Below the pieces are notes generated by a model. The model made no database searches. It was given only the letters and a program-made list of their open reading frames with translations, and was not told the DNA's origin. From Rhodopseudomonas pentothenatexigens (GTDB lineage Bacteria > Pseudomonadota > Alphaproteobacteria > Rhizobiales > Xanthobacteraceae), in NCBI RefSeq assembly GCF_900218015.1, contig NZ_UFQQ01000001.1, positions 1-64,000 on the forward strand: DNA of 64,000 nt, in the 5' to 3' direction. Shown here one piece after another: positions 29,633 through 39,050 of this stretch. The stretch's first letter is position 1. Every line of letters starts with the position of its first letter. The position numbers were made by a program, and so were the translations under genes.

Positions 29633-30886
29633 CTACGCCTGCTGTTCGAAGATCATCGCCAGATGCACGATGGTGCGGACCGCCGCTTCCATGTCCTGGC
29701 GGCTGACCCATTCCAGACGGGAGTGGAAGGCGTGCTCGCCGGCGAACACGTTGGGGCAGGGCAGGCCCATGAACGACAGCCGGGCGCCGTCGGTGCCGCC
29801 GCGAATCGCCGCGGTGACCGGGGTGAGGCCGGCGCGGCGGATCGCTTCGCGGGCGTTCTCGACCAGTTCGGGATGGCGGTCGAGCACCTGCTTCATGTTG
29901 CGATATTGCGGCTGGATCTCGATTCTGGCGCGCGAGCGCGGATACTCCAGCATCACCTCTTCGACGATGCTCTGCAGCAGCGTCTCCTTGTCCTGCAGCC
30001 CGGCTTCGGTGAAGTCACGGACGATGAAGCCGACGGTTGCCTTCTCCAGCGTGCCGCTGATGCCGACCGGGTGCAGGAAGCCTTCGCGCCCTTCGGTGGT
30101 TTCCGGCGAGCATCCGGTTTTCGGCAACCGTTCGATGATCGCTGCGGCGATCTTGATGGCGTGCTCGATCTTGCCCTTGGCGAAGCCCGGATGGGCGCTG
30201 ACGCCCTCGATGGTGATCACCGCGCTGTCGGCCGAGAACGTCTCGTCCTCGATGTGGCCGGCGCTCTCGCCGTCCATGGTGTAGGCGAAATCGGCACCGA
30301 GCTTGTTCAGGTCGACCTTGTCGACGCCGCGGCCGATTTCCTCGTCCGGGGTGAACAGGATCTTGAGCGTGCCGTGCTGGATCTCGGGATGCGCCAGCAG
30401 GAATCGTGCGGCGTCCATGATCTCGGCGACGCCGGCCTTGTTGTCGGCGCCGAGCAGGGTGGTGCCGTCGCTGGTGACGATGTCGTGGCCGATCTGATCC
30501 GCCAGCGCCGGGTGGTCGGCACGCCGGATCACCTGGGAGGAATCCCCCGGCAGCACGATGTCGCCGCCCTGATAGTCCTTCCAGACCTGCGGCTTGACGC
30601 CGGCACCTGAACAATCGGGCGAGGTGTCCATGTGGGCGCAGAAGCAGACCACCGGGACGTTCGGCTTGGCGGTGGTCGTGGGAATCGTCGCGTAGACGTA
30701 GCCGTGGTCGTCGAGATGGGCGTCGGCGAGCCCCAGCTCGCGCAGCTCCTGCGCCAGCAGTGCGCCGAGATTCTTCTGCTTCTCGGTGGAAGGGCAGGTG
30801 CCCGAGGCCGGGTCCGACTGGGTGTCGATGGTGACGTAGCGGAGGAAGCGCTCCAGCACGGTGAAGTCGAAGTCGATCGCGGTCAC
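29633..30886 (-). CDS. pepT: Tripeptide aminopeptidase (peptidase T)
   Basis: Dizinc exopeptidase of the M20 family that cleaves the N-terminal residue from tripeptides. The start is the GTG at 30886, with AGGGAG six bases upstream, giving 417 residues; an open frame to 31126 lacks homologous content. Zinc and catalytic motifs are CAHMDTSPDCSG, LLGADNKAGVAEIM and FTPDEEIGRGVDKV, all characteristic of PepT. Cytosolic. It seems to be a single-gene unit between the HU gene and the efflux genes. Confidence 0.93.
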   Translation of the reverse strand: MTAIDFDFTVLERFLRYVTIDTQSDPASGTCPSTEKQKNLGALLAQELRELGLADAHLDDHGYVYATIPTTTAKPNVPVVCFCAHMDTSPDCSGAGVKPQVWKDYQGGDIVLPGDSSQVIRRADHPALADQIGHDIVTSDGTTLLGADNKAGVAEIMDAARFLLAHPEIQHGTLKILFTPDEEIGRGVDKVDLNKLGADFAYTMDGESAGHIEDETFSADSAVITIEGVSAHPGFAKGKIEHAIKIAAAIIERLPKTGCSPETTEGREGFLHPVGISGTLEKATVGFIVRDFTEAGLQDKETLLQSIVEEVMLEYPRSRARIEIQPQYRNMKQVLDRHPELVENAREAIRRAGLTPVTAAIRGGTDGARLSFMGLPCPNVFAGEHAFHSRLEWVSRQDMEAAVRTIVHLAMIFEQQA

Positions 30887-31009
30887 ATCCGAGCTCCCTT
30901 GCAGCGGCGCGGCACCGGAAACAGATCTGGCGCCTCCGGTTGCGCGGCCTTGCTGTTGATATCCGGTCCCGTCCTGCGGCGCGACCCGCGGGGTCGCTCG
31001 GGTGTCGCC

Positions 31010-31051
31010 AAAAAGAAACGGCAGGCGGGGCGGATGCCCAAGCCTGCCGTT
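31010..31051 (-). terminator. Rho-independent terminator of the HU gene
   Basis: On the minus strand a 10-bp perfect stem AACGGCAGGC/GCCTGCCGTT (31042-31051 with 31017-31026) is followed by TCTTTTTG. It ends the HU transcript before pepT begins. Confidence 0.85.
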
Positions 31052-31182
31052 CTTCAATCCAGAAGCTGGAGTTCTGGTCCTGACATCATCAGAACCGCAA
31101 CTCCAGCGCCTTGCTGCGAGAAGCATGCCTCACGCGGCCCGGGTCAAGCCGAGCCACCCGACGAACGCCGCTCGGAAGCGGA

Positions 31183-31494
31183 TCAGATCGCTTCCTTGAG
31201 TTCCTTGGCGGCGCGGAACGCCACCTTCTTGGAGGCCTTGATCTGGATCTGCTCGCCGGTGGCCGGGTTGCGGCCCATGCGGGCGGCGCGCTTGCGGACC
31301 TGGAGGATGCCGAGGCCGACGATGCGGATGCGCTCGCCCTTCTTCAGGTGCTTGGTGATGCGGGTGACCATGTCGCCGAGAATGGCTTCGGTCTGCTTCT
31401 TCGACAGCTCGTGCTCTTCGGCGAGCGCCGCTGCGAGATGCTTCAGGGTCACCGTCGCCGGCGTCGCGGATTTGGCAGCTGCTTTCTTCGCCAT
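31183..31494 (-). CDS. hup: HU-family DNA-binding protein
   Basis: A 103-residue histone-like protein that bends and compacts DNA. After a basic Ala/Lys leader (MAKKAAAKSATPATVT) it has the HU helices (LAAALAEEHELSKKQTEAILGDMV) and the beta-arm GLGILQVRKRAARMGRNPATGEQIQIKASK, matching the HU signature with the conserved RNP at the arm tip. The N-terminal extension is slightly longer than E. coli HU. HU genes often lie near lon in proteobacteria; here the DarTG, GGDEF-EAL, efflux and pepT genes lie between them. Confidence 0.93.
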   Translation of the reverse strand: MAKKAAAKSATPATVTLKHLAAALAEEHELSKKQTEAILGDMVTRITKHLKKGERIRIVGLGILQVRKRAARMGRNPATGEQIQIKASKKVAFRAAKELKEAI

Positions 31495-31742
31495 ATAGCC
31501 CTCCTGCTGTGTGTGGCGGCTTAGAAACTAAGACGTAGCAGGGCTTAGACGATTCGGGTGGCCGCTGCCTACGTCGTTTGCCCTGTAAACAGCGCATTAT
31601 TTGCATCAGGGCGTAAAAAGACGCCGACATTAAAGGGGAAATGCGGTTGTCCGCACGAGAATGGGAATCTCTGCCGTTACCCGCTTGACTTGGGTCGGGC
31701 GTCCCTTTAAGTCGACCGCCTGCGCGGTTGACGCAAAACCAC

Positions 31743-31819
<77 letters not shown>

Positions 31820-32132
31820 TTTCGCCCGGACGGGCGTTTGGCACCACCGCGAACTTCTCCCGACAACATGTTGAATGCCTTGGTCAATGGCCTAGTTGAA
31901 AGACTTGGCGGAAAGTCCTGGCGGACAGTCCTGCAGCTTGTCGCCTGGTGGTGAGCGGCGAGGCTGAGACCAAAGCCGCCGGACGCCGCGAGCGGCCGGC
32001 ACGGCGGGGGGGCTACGCCTTCGCGCAAGCCGCAGGCGCGATAAGATTCAAGCGGCCGGACATGCGAAAGGCCGCGCGATGGCGGCCTTCTCAACACTGT
32101 GTTACCCTTGATGCGCGGCGATGAAGCCGTTG
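31820..32132. other. Gap between tRNA-Asp and the small membrane protein gene
   Basis: Non-coding. It contains the small hairpin after tRNA-Asp (31824-31837) and, near 32067-32090, a stem AAGGCCGC/GCGGCCTT that may terminate the minus-strand small gene, though without a good U-tract. Nothing else is recognised. Confidence 0.4.
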
Positions 32133-32327
32133 CTATCTCACCGTCGAGCGGCCGGAGTCTGTGACGGTCATCTGCTTGGTCGCCTTGATGACCTGGGCGG
32201 TCTGGCTGTCGGAGGCAGTGGTGCGGGCGGTGATCCCGAGCGCCGCGACACCGATCCCAGCAATGAGGGCCACCACCACGATCTTCAGGTGGGTCGCACG
32301 ATCCGCTGAATGCAAAGAGTGGTTCAT
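32133..32327 (-). CDS. Small single-pass membrane protein, unknown function
   Basis: A 64-residue protein starting at an ATG with GGAGG five bases upstream. Residues 1-14 are polar, about 15-34 form one hydrophobic helix (LKIVVVALIAGIGVAALGIT), and the rest is a polar Ser/Thr-rich tail. I do not know a named family, though similar short proteins occur in Bradyrhizobiaceae. It is divergent from nuoA; three direct repeats spaced by 21 bp lie upstream of it. No cysteine or catalytic motif. Confidence 0.7.
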   Translation of the reverse strand: MNHSLHSADRATHLKIVVVALIAGIGVAALGITARTTASDSQTAQVIKATKQMTVTDSGRSTVR

Positions 32328-32396
32328 CGCTGCCTCCGCGCGGCGCTTGTTGTTGCCGCGTCGACGAACGGACGATAGCCTTGCGTGTGTTTCAGG

Positions 32397-32459
32397 ATCG
32401 TTTCGCCGTTTCCGAAAATGGTTTCGTACCGTGGCGGTATGGTTTCGATCTGGTTGATG
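32397..32459. promoter_or_regulatory. Three direct repeats with exact 21-bp period
   Basis: The core AT(C/G)GTTTCG occurs at 32397, 32418 and 32439, so the invariant GTTTCG recurs every 21 bases, two helical turns. It lies 70-130 bases upstream of the minus-strand small membrane protein and about 190 bases before nuoA, within an otherwise gene-free 318-base divergent region. Such phased repeats suit cooperative binding of a regulator on one DNA face. Confidence 0.5.
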
Positions 32460-32645
32460 CGATCTGCGAGCCGTGGTGAATGATGAGTCACGAATTCGTG
32501 CTGCTAAAGACGTATGAGGGTGCATATGCCCTCGGTCTTGCCACAGCTTGGCTTGCGCCCCCTGTTGCACTGCGCTAAGCGGTAGAACAATTCAAATGCG
32601 AACGAGTCTGCGGCAGCGCAACACGCCGCGGGGTTAGGGAACGGG

Positions 32646-33011
32646 ATGAGCGGCATTCTGTCTAACTATCTGCCAATCGTCGTTTTTATCATCGTTGCGG
32701 CGGGTTTGAGCTTCGTCCTTCTGGTCGCGCCGTTTGCGGTGGCGTATCAGCAGCCGGACCCTGAGAAGCTCTCGGCCTATGAATGCGGATTCAATGCTTT
32801 CAGCGATGCCCGCATGAAATTCGACGTCAGATTCTATCTGGTCGCCATCCTGTTCATCATCTTCGATCTCGAGGTCGCGTTCCTGTTTCCGTGGGCGGTG
32901 GCCTTCGGCAAGCTCGGGGCCACCGGGTTCTGGTCGATGATGGTGTTTCTCGGGGTCCTGACGGTGGGTTTCGCCTATGAATGGAAGAAGGGCGCGTTGG
33001 AATGGGATTGA
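32646..33011 (+). CDS. nuoA: NADH-quinone oxidoreductase subunit A
   Basis: Membrane subunit of complex I, near the quinone-site interface. The 121-residue protein has three predicted helices (about 8-30, 62-85, 90-110) and the conserved loop [39 protein letters not shown], including the Cys whose exposure marks the deactive state in related enzymes. It is the first gene of the nuo operon; a 318-base divergent region lies upstream. Its last codons overlap the probable nuoB start. Confidence 0.97.
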   Translation: MSGILSNYLPIVVFIIVAAGLSFVLLVAPFAVAYQQPDPEKLSAYECGFNAFSDARMKFDVRFYLVAILFIIFDLEVAFLFPWAVAFGKLGATGFWSMMVFLGVLTVGFAYEWKKGALEWD

Positions 33012-33619
33012 GGCCTGAGACGATGCAGCCGACGCCGTCGCAACATCCGGCCGGCGCGCAGCCGCTGATCGCGCGGCCCGCCACCGGCATCATCGACCCC
33101 AACACCGGCAAGCCTGTCGGCGCCGACGATCCGTTCTTTCTCAACGTCAATCGCGAACTGTCCGACAAGGGCTTCTTCGTCGCCGCGACCGACGACCTGA
33201 TCACCTGGGCGCGCACCGGCTCGTTGATGTGGATGACCTTCGGCCTGGCCTGCTGCGCGGTCGAGATGATGCAGCTGTCGATGCCGCGCTACGACGCCGA
33301 GCGGTTCGGGTTCGCGCCGCGTGCGTCGCCGCGGCAGTCCGACGTGATGATCGTCGCCGGCACGCTGACCAACAAGATGGCTCCGGCGCTGCGCAAGGTC
33401 TACGATCAGATGCCGGAGCCGCGCTACGTGATCTCGATGGGATCGTGCGCCAACGGCGGCGGCTACTATCACTATTCGTATTCCGTGGTGCGCGGCTGCG
33501 ACCGTATCGTTCCGATCGACATCTATGTGCCCGGCTGTCCGCCCACCGCCGAAGCCCTGCTGTACGGCGTGATGCTGCTGCAGAAGAAAATCCGGCGGAC
33601 CGGCACTATCGAACGCTGA
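33002..33619 (+). CDS. nuoB: NADH-quinone oxidoreductase subunit B
   Basis: Peripheral-arm subunit holding the terminal iron-sulfur cluster N2, which reduces quinone. Cluster ligands are the tandem Cys pair in [10 protein letters not shown], then SMGSCANGG and [12 protein letters not shown]. About 205 residues from the ATG at 33002, which overlaps the nuoA 3' end; an ATG at 33023 (MQPTPSQ) is an alternative start. The N-terminal 40 residues are variable in the family. Confidence 0.95.
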   Translation: MGLRPETMQPTPSQHPAGAQPLIARPATGIIDPNTGKPVGADDPFFLNVNRELSDKGFFVAATDDLITWARTGSLMWMTFGLACCAVEMMQLSMPRYDAERFGFAPRASPRQSDVMIVAGTLTNKMAPALRKVYDQMPEPRYVISMGSCANGGGYYHYSYSVVRGCDRIVPIDIYVPGCPPTAEALLYGVMLLQKKIRRTGTIER

Positions 33620-33632
33620 AGAAGGCTGTTTC

Positions 33633-34247
33633 ATGGACGACAACGGGCTCGACACCCTGGGTCAGACGATGGTCGGCGCCTTGCCGGGAATCGCGACCGG
33701 TCATTCGGTCGCGTTCGGCCAGCTCACGCTGATCGTCGATGCCGGCAAAATCGTGGAGGTGATGCGGTTGCTGCGCGACGATCCGCGCTTCCGCTTCATC
33801 AGCTTCATCGACATGACCGCGGTCGACTATCCCGGCCGCGCCCAGCGGTTCGAGATCGTCTATCATCTGCTGTCGCCGAAGCTGAACGAGCGGGTGCGGG
33901 TCAAGGCCGAGGTCGGCGAGACCACGCTGGTGCCGTCGATCATCGACGTCTTCCCCGGCGCCGACTGGTTCGAGCGCGAAGCCTACGACCTCTACGGCAT
34001 CATCATCACCGGCCACCCCGATATGCGCCGGCTGCTGACTGATTACGGTTTCGAGGGACATCCGCTGCGCAAGGATTTTCCGCTCACCGGTTTCGTCGAG
34101 GTTCGCTACGACGACGACCAGAAGCGGGTGGTCTACGAGCCGGTGCGGCTCAATCAGGAATTCCGCAAGTTCGACTTCCTATCGCCGTGGGAAGGCGCGG
34201 ACTATCCGGTTCTTCCCGGAGACGAGAAGGCTGGAGTGAAGTCGTGA
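33633..34247 (+). CDS. nuoC: NADH-quinone oxidoreductase subunit C
   Basis: The 30-kDa-type peripheral subunit of complex I. The 204-residue protein has the family signature [27 protein letters not shown], followed by [12 protein letters not shown] and the C-terminal [12 protein letters not shown]. It is separate from NuoD here, unlike the NuoCD fusion of enterobacteria. A 51-base gap separates it from nuoD. Confidence 0.97.
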   Translation: MDDNGLDTLGQTMVGALPGIATGHSVAFGQLTLIVDAGKIVEVMRLLRDDPRFRFISFIDMTAVDYPGRAQRFEIVYHLLSPKLNERVRVKAEVGETTLVPSIIDVFPGADWFEREAYDLYGIIITGHPDMRRLLTDYGFEGHPLRKDFPLTGFVEVRYDDDQKRVVYEPVRLNQEFRKFDFLSPWEGADYPVLPGDEKAGVKS

Positions 34248-34298
34248 TCTCGTTCGCCGTTCGCCCTTCGCGTTTTCCCAGCAAGCGGAGCTTGCCCC

Positions 34299-35522
34299 AT
34301 GGCTGATGCCGCCGCCTCCGCCGCCGCACACGCGGACACGCCCAGCGTGCGCAACTTCACCATCAATTTCGGGCCGCAGCATCCGGCGGCGCACGGCGTG
34401 CTTCGGCTGGTGCTGGAACTGGACGGCGAGGTGGTGGAACGGGTCGATCCGCATATCGGGCTGCTGCATCGCGGCACCGAGAAGCTGATCGAGGCCAAGA
34501 CCTATCTGCAGGCGATTCCGTATTTCGACCGGCTCGACTACGTCGCGCCGATGAGCCAGGAGCACGCCTTCTGTCTCGCGGTGGAAAAGCTGCTCGGAAT
34601 CACGGTGCCGCGTCGGGCGCAGCTGATCCGCGTGCTGTATGCCGAGATCAGCCGCATCCTGTCGCATCTGCTCAACGTCACCACGCAGGCGATGGACGTC
34701 GGCGCGCTGACCCCGCCGCTGTGGGGCTTCGAAGAGCGCGAAAAGCTGATGATGTTCTACGAGCGGGCGTCCGGCAGCCGGATGCACGCGGCGTATTTCC
34801 GCGTCGGCGGCGTGCACCAGGATCTGCCGCCGAAGCTGATCGACGATATCGACGCCTGGTGCGACGCCTTCCCGGCGGTGGTCGACGACCTCGACCGGCT
34901 GCTCAGCGACAACCGCATCTTCAAGCAGCGCAACGTCGACATCGGCGTGGTGACGCTCGATCAGGCCTGGGCCTGGGGCTTCTCCGGCGTGATGGTGCGC
35001 GGCTCCGGCGCCGCCTGGGATCTGCGCAAGTCGCAGCCCTACGAGTGCTACGCCGAACTCGACTTCGAAGTGCCGATCGGCAAGAACGGCGACTGCTACG
35101 ACCGCTACCACATCCGCATGGAAGAGATGCGGCAGGCGGTGCGGATCATGAAGCAGTGCATCGCCAAGCTGCGCGAGCCGGCCGGGCAGGGGCCCGTCGT
35201 GATCGACGACCACAAGATCTTCCCGCCGCGGCGCGGCGAGATGAAGCGTTCGATGGAAGCGCTGATCCATCACTTCAAGCTGTACACCGAGGGCTTCCAC
35301 GTCCCGGCCGGCGAGGTCTATGCCGCGGTCGAAGCGCCGAAGGGCGAGTTCGGTGTGTATCTGGTGTCCGACGGCACCAACAAGCCGTACAAGTGCAAGA
35401 TCCGCGCGCCCGGCTTCGCCCACCTGCAGGCGATGGATTTCCTCAGCCGCGGCCACCTGTTGGCCGACGTCTCGGCGATCCTCGGCTCGCTCGACATCGT
35501 GTTCGGAGAGGTCGATCGGTGA
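34299..35522 (+). CDS. nuoD: NADH-quinone oxidoreductase subunit D
   Basis: The 49-kDa-type subunit, which with NuoB forms the quinone-binding pocket. The 407-residue protein starts with an Ala-rich leader, then [26 protein letters not shown], the family signature [10 protein letters not shown] and the quinone-site region; the C-terminus [13 protein letters not shown] is standard. Its TGA stop overlaps the GTG start of the embedded methyltransferase gene. Confidence 0.97.
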   Translation: MADAAASAAAHADTPSVRNFTINFGPQHPAAHGVLRLVLELDGEVVERVDPHIGLLHRGTEKLIEAKTYLQAIPYFDRLDYVAPMSQEHAFCLAVEKLLGITVPRRAQLIRVLYAEISRILSHLLNVTTQAMDVGALTPPLWGFEEREKLMMFYERASGSRMHAAYFRVGGVHQDLPPKLIDDIDAWCDAFPAVVDDLDRLLSDNRIFKQRNVDIGVVTLDQAWAWGFSGVMVRGSGAAWDLRKSQPYECYAELDFEVPIGKNGDCYDRYHIRMEEMRQAVRIMKQCIAKLREPAGQGPVVIDDHKIFPPRRGEMKRSMEALIHHFKLYTEGFHVPAGEVYAAVEAPKGEFGVYLVSDGTNKPYKCKIRAPGFAHLQAMDFLSRGHLLADVSAILGSLDIVFGEVDR

Positions 35523-36490
35523 ACGCCCCCGAGCCCATCCAGTTCGACCGCGCCACCGGCGCTCTCGAGGGCGCCGGCGCCCTCGAGCGCATGGCCGCGC
35601 TGGCGCTGGTGATGGGCGCGCGGGTGTCGTCGACCTTCTCGTATCGCGGCTACAACGCCGCGGCCAATCTGATGCGCAAGGCGCTGCCGGAGCGCGACAT
35701 CGCGATCAAGCTCAATCCGGACGCGACCTTCGTGTTTCCTTACGGCGACGGCTACTGGAGCAAGCTGCTGCAGCGCGACTACGCCTACGAGATCGAACTC
35801 GACCTGCTGTTCCGCGACGCCGCCGATGTCGATTTCACCTTCGTCGATTGCGGCGCCAATTACGGCTACTGGTCGGTGCTGGTGTCGAGCGCGCCGTTCG
35901 GCGCCCACCGCACCCTGGCGATCGAGCCGTCGAGCCAGAATTTCGCCCGGCTGGCGCACAACGCCGCGGTCAACGGCAACCGGTTCTCGGTTCTGAAATG
36001 CGCGGTCGGCGCCGCGCGCGGCGTCGCCAGGCTGTCCGGTACCAAACACGAGGCGCTCAGCATCGTCGGCAAGCCCGGCGCCGGCGGTGAGGACGTGCCG
36101 GTGATCCGGCTCGACGATCTGATCGACGACGGCCATCTGCCGACCGGCGGCAAGTACATCGTCAAGCTCGACGTCGAGGGCGTCGAGATCGACGCGATCC
36201 GCGGCGGCGAGCGGCTGCTCGCCGAAGACACCGCGATCCTGTGCGAAGAGCACGGCAGCGACCGCGACCACAAGGTGTCGCGCTACATCCTCGAACACAC
36301 CCCGCTGAAGCTGGTCGTGTACGACCCGCAAAGCAATCGCTACGAGGCCGTGGTCGACCTCGGCATTCTCGACCGGATCAAGGTCGCGTCGAATGTCGGC
36401 TACAACGTCGTCGGAACCGCGAGCGCGTTCTGGCAGGCCCGGATCCAACACCTGAATGCGAGCGTGGCACAGCGCTCGGCGAGAAACTGA
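35519..36490 (+). CDS. FkbM-family SAM-dependent methyltransferase embedded in the nuo operon
   Basis: About 323 residues. The start is the GTG overlapping the nuoD stop (GTGA); an ATG at codon 25 is an alternative. SAM motif I is [12 protein letters not shown] (about 108-119), [13 protein letters not shown] is the acidic-loop strand, and [18 protein letters not shown] is the FkbM hallmark. No membrane segment or signal peptide. Only two bases separate its stop from nuoE. FkbM enzymes usually O-methylate small molecules or glycans; the coupling to nuoD and nuoE suggests a complex-I-linked role such as subunit or cofactor modification, which is inference. Confidence 0.88.
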   Translation: MNAPEPIQFDRATGALEGAGALERMAALALVMGARVSSTFSYRGYNAAANLMRKALPERDIAIKLNPDATFVFPYGDGYWSKLLQRDYAYEIELDLLFRDAADVDFTFVDCGANYGYWSVLVSSAPFGAHRTLAIEPSSQNFARLAHNAAVNGNRFSVLKCAVGAARGVARLSGTKHEALSIVGKPGAGGEDVPVIRLDDLIDDGHLPTGGKYIVKLDVEGVEIDAIRGGERLLAEDTAILCEEHGSDRDHKVSRYILEHTPLKLVVYDPQSNRYEAVVDLGILDRIKVASNVGYNVVGTASAFWQARIQHLNASVAQRSARN

Positions 36491-36492
36491 GC

Positions 36493-37242
36493 ATGTCCGT
36501 TCGTCGTCTGGCACCCAAAGAGCTGCAACCCGAGAGCTTCGCGTTCACCGCGGACAATCTCGCCTGGGCGCAGAAGGAGATCACGAAGTATCCGCCGGGC
36601 CGGCAGTTCTCGGCGGTGATCGCGATCATGTGGCGGGCGCAGGAACAGTGCGGCGGCTGGTTGCCGGAAGCGGCGATCCGAACCGTCGCCGACATGTTGC
36701 AGATGCCGCACATCCGCGCACTGGAGGTGGCGACGTTCTACACCATGTTCCAGCTCAACCCGGTCGGCAAGAAGGCGCACGTCCAGGTCTGCGGCACCAC
36801 GCCGTGCCGGCTGCGCGGTGCTGGCGAGCTGATCGAGGTCTGCAAGAACCGGATCCATCACGACCCGTTCCATCTGTCCGCCGACGGCGACTTCTCCTGG
36901 GAGGAAGTCGAGTGCGCCGGCGCCTGCGTGAACGCGCCGATGGTGCAGATCTGGAAGGACACCTACGAGGACCTGACGCCCGAGCTGCTGAACAAGGTGC
37001 TCGACGGCTTTGCCAGCGGCAATCCGCCGAAGCCGGGGCCGCAGAACGGCCGCCAATACGCGGCGCCGATCACCGGTCCGACCACGCTGCAGAGTGGCGG
37101 TATCAACGTATCGCCGGTCGATGCCAACGGACCGTCGCTGACCGACGACGAGGCCAAGCGGGCCGGTGCGGCAGCCAATGTCCAGGAGCGGCCGGCACCG
37201 AAGCCGCCGGCTGCGGATTCCAGCGGTAACAACACGCCATGA
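36493..37242 (+). CDS. nuoE: NADH-quinone oxidoreductase subunit E
   Basis: The 24-kDa-type subunit with the [2Fe-2S] cluster N1a. The 249-residue protein has Cys100 and Cys105 ([12 protein letters not shown]) and Cys141 and Cys145 ([11 protein letters not shown]). A C-terminal extension of about 80 residues is Pro/Ala/Gly-rich and looks disordered, common in alphaproteobacterial NuoE. Its stop overlaps the ATG of the next small gene. Confidence 0.96.
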   Translation: MSVRRLAPKELQPESFAFTADNLAWAQKEITKYPPGRQFSAVIAIMWRAQEQCGGWLPEAAIRTVADMLQMPHIRALEVATFYTMFQLNPVGKKAHVQVCGTTPCRLRGAGELIEVCKNRIHHDPFHLSADGDFSWEEVECAGACVNAPMVQIWKDTYEDLTPELLNKVLDGFASGNPPKPGPQNGRQYAAPITGPTTLQSGGINVSPVDANGPSLTDDEAKRAGAAANVQERPAPKPPAADSSGNNTP

Positions 37243-37454
37243 CGACGATCGCCCCCACCGGGCGCGCCGTCGCGGAGAGCGCGAGAGCCATGCCGACCCC
37301 GGTTTACATCCTGCTGCACGGTGTCGCCGCCGCAGCGTTCATATTTCTGCTGCAGCGCTACGCGCTCGGTGCGACACTCCAATCGAGCCTGATCTGGGCG
37401 CTGACCTTCGGGGGCTGCGCCGTCGGACTCGCTTACATGCAATCGAAACGCTGA
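37239..37454 (+). CDS. Small membrane protein inside the nuo operon, unknown
   Basis: A 71-residue protein whose ATG overlaps the nuoE stop (ATGA). After a polar N-terminus, two hydrophobic helices are predicted (about 19-42, [20 protein letters not shown], and 48-66, [19 protein letters not shown]). No known motif. Translational coupling and position between nuoE and nuoF argue for a complex-I accessory or assembly role, but nothing in the sequence proves it. Confidence 0.8.
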   Translation: MTTIAPTGRAVAESARAMPTPVYILLHGVAAAAFIFLLQRYALGATLQSSLIWALTFGGCAVGLAYMQSKR

Positions 37455-37472
37455 CAGGGAACGCCGCAAGCC

Positions 37473-38798
37473 ATGCTGGACGACAAGGACCGCATCTTCC
37501 GGAACCTGTACGGTCTCGATGACTGGACGCTGAAGGGCGCGCGCCGTCGCGGCGCGTGGGAAGGCACCAAGGCGATCATCGACAAGGGCCGCGACTGGAT
37601 CATCAACGAGATGAAGGCGTCGGGCCTGCGCGGCCGCGGCGGCGCCGGCTTCCCGACCGGCCTGAAATGGTCGTTCATGCCGAAGGACAATGCCGACGGC
37701 CGGCCGAGCTACCTGGTGGTCAACGCCGACGAGTCCGAACCCGGCACCTGCAAAGACCGCGAGATCATGCGCCACGACCCGCACACGCTGGTCGAAGGCT
37801 GTCTGCTCGCCGGCTGCGCGATGGGCGCCCACACCGGTTACATCTACGTCCGCGGCGAATTCATCCGCGAGCGCGAGCGGCTGCAGGCGGCGATCGATCA
37901 GGCCTACGAGGCCAAGCTGATCGGCAAGGACAACGTCCACGGCTATCCGTTCGACCTCTATGTCGCGCACGGCGCCGGCGCCTATATCTGCGGCGAGGAA
38001 ACCGCGCTGCTCGAAAGCCTCGAGGGCAAGAAGGGCCAGCCGCGGCTGAAGCCGCCGTTCCCGGCCAATGTCGGCCTGTTCGGCTGTCCGACCACGGTCA
38101 ACAACGTCGAGTCGATCGCGGTCGCACCGGACATCCTGCGCCGCGGCGCCGCGTGGTTCTCGTCGATCGGCCGCGCCAACAATGTCGGTACCAAGCTGTA
38201 CGGCATCTCCGGCCACGTCAACACGCCGTGCGTCGTCGAAGAGGCGATGAGCATTCCGTTCCGCGAGCTGATCGAGAAGCACGGCGGCGGCATCCGCGGC
38301 GGCTGGGACAATCTGTTGGCGATCATTCCCGGCGGCGCGTCGTGCCCGTTGATCCCGGCGGCCGACTGCGAAGAGCTGATCATGGACTTCGACGGCACCC
38401 GCGCGGTGAAGTCGAGCTTCGGCACCGCCGGCGTCATCGTCATGGACAAGTCCACCGACGTCATCGCGGCGATCGCGCGCATCAGCTACTTCTTCAAGCA
38501 CGAAAGCTGCGGCCAGTGCACGCCGTGCCGCGAAGGCACCGGCTGGATGTGGCGCGTGCTCGACCGCATGGTCGAAGGCCGCGCCCACAAGCGCGAGATC
38601 GACATGCTGCTGGAAGTGACCAAGCAGGTCGAAGGCCACACCATCTGCGCGCTCGGCGACGCCGCGGCCTGGCCGATCCAGGGCCTGATCCGCGCCTTCC
38701 GCCCGGAGATCGAGCGCCGCATCGACGACTTTTCGCGCAAGGCGACGCTCGACGACCAGGGCGTGCTCGATCCGGCGCACATGCAAGCGGCGGAGTAG
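37473..38798 (+). CDS. nuoF: NADH-quinone oxidoreductase subunit F
   Basis: The 51-kDa-type subunit that binds NADH and FMN and carries [4Fe-4S] cluster N3. The 441-residue protein has the FMN/NADH glycine-rich [39 protein letters not shown], and the cluster motif [15 protein letters not shown] with the fourth Cys in [10 protein letters not shown]. Start ATG follows a GACAGGGA region. It is followed after nine bases by the 69-residue coiled-coil gene. Confidence 0.97.
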   Translation: MLDDKDRIFRNLYGLDDWTLKGARRRGAWEGTKAIIDKGRDWIINEMKASGLRGRGGAGFPTGLKWSFMPKDNADGRPSYLVVNADESEPGTCKDREIMRHDPHTLVEGCLLAGCAMGAHTGYIYVRGEFIRERERLQAAIDQAYEAKLIGKDNVHGYPFDLYVAHGAGAYICGEETALLESLEGKKGQPRLKPPFPANVGLFGCPTTVNNVESIAVAPDILRRGAAWFSSIGRANNVGTKLYGISGHVNTPCVVEEAMSIPFRELIEKHGGGIRGGWDNLLAIIPGGASCPLIPAADCEELIMDFDGTRAVKSSFGTAGVIVMDKSTDVIAAIARISYFFKHESCGQCTPCREGTGWMWRVLDRMVEGRAHKREIDMLLEVTKQVEGHTICALGDAAAWPIQGLIRAFRPEIERRIDDFSRKATLDDQGVLDPAHMQAAE

Positions 38799-38807
38799 GA
38801 GGCGAAG

Positions 38808-39017
38808 ATGGCGGACGAGCCCGACAATCTGGTGCTGACTTATTTGCGGCGGATGGACGCCAAACTCGATCGCGTGATCGATGACGTTCACGACCTGAAG
38901 GTACGTATGACGGGTGTCGAAGAAGGCTTGGCCGGCGTCAATCGCCGTCTCGATCGTCTCGAAGTTCGTGTCGACCGGATCGAGCGTCGTCTCGATCTCG
39001 CCGACCAGCCGCATTGA
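38808..39017 (+). CDS. Small coiled-coil protein between nuoF and nuoG
   Basis: A 69-residue, highly charged protein. Nearly the whole length has heptad-like spacing of hydrophobics (LTYLRRMDAKLDRVIDDVHDL, then VNRRLDRLEVRVDRIERRLDL), predicting a coiled coil. No Cys, signal or membrane segment. The start has GGAGG seven bases upstream. Similar short proteins are known to me from Rhizobiales genomes. Function unknown; it is in frame with operon expression, nine bases after nuoF and 33 before nuoG. Confidence 0.82.
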   Translation: MADEPDNLVLTYLRRMDAKLDRVIDDVHDLKVRMTGVEEGLAGVNRRLDRLEVRVDRIERRLDLADQPH

Positions 39018-39050
39018 TCGCTCGCCGACACTGAGAGTGACTGGAACGAT

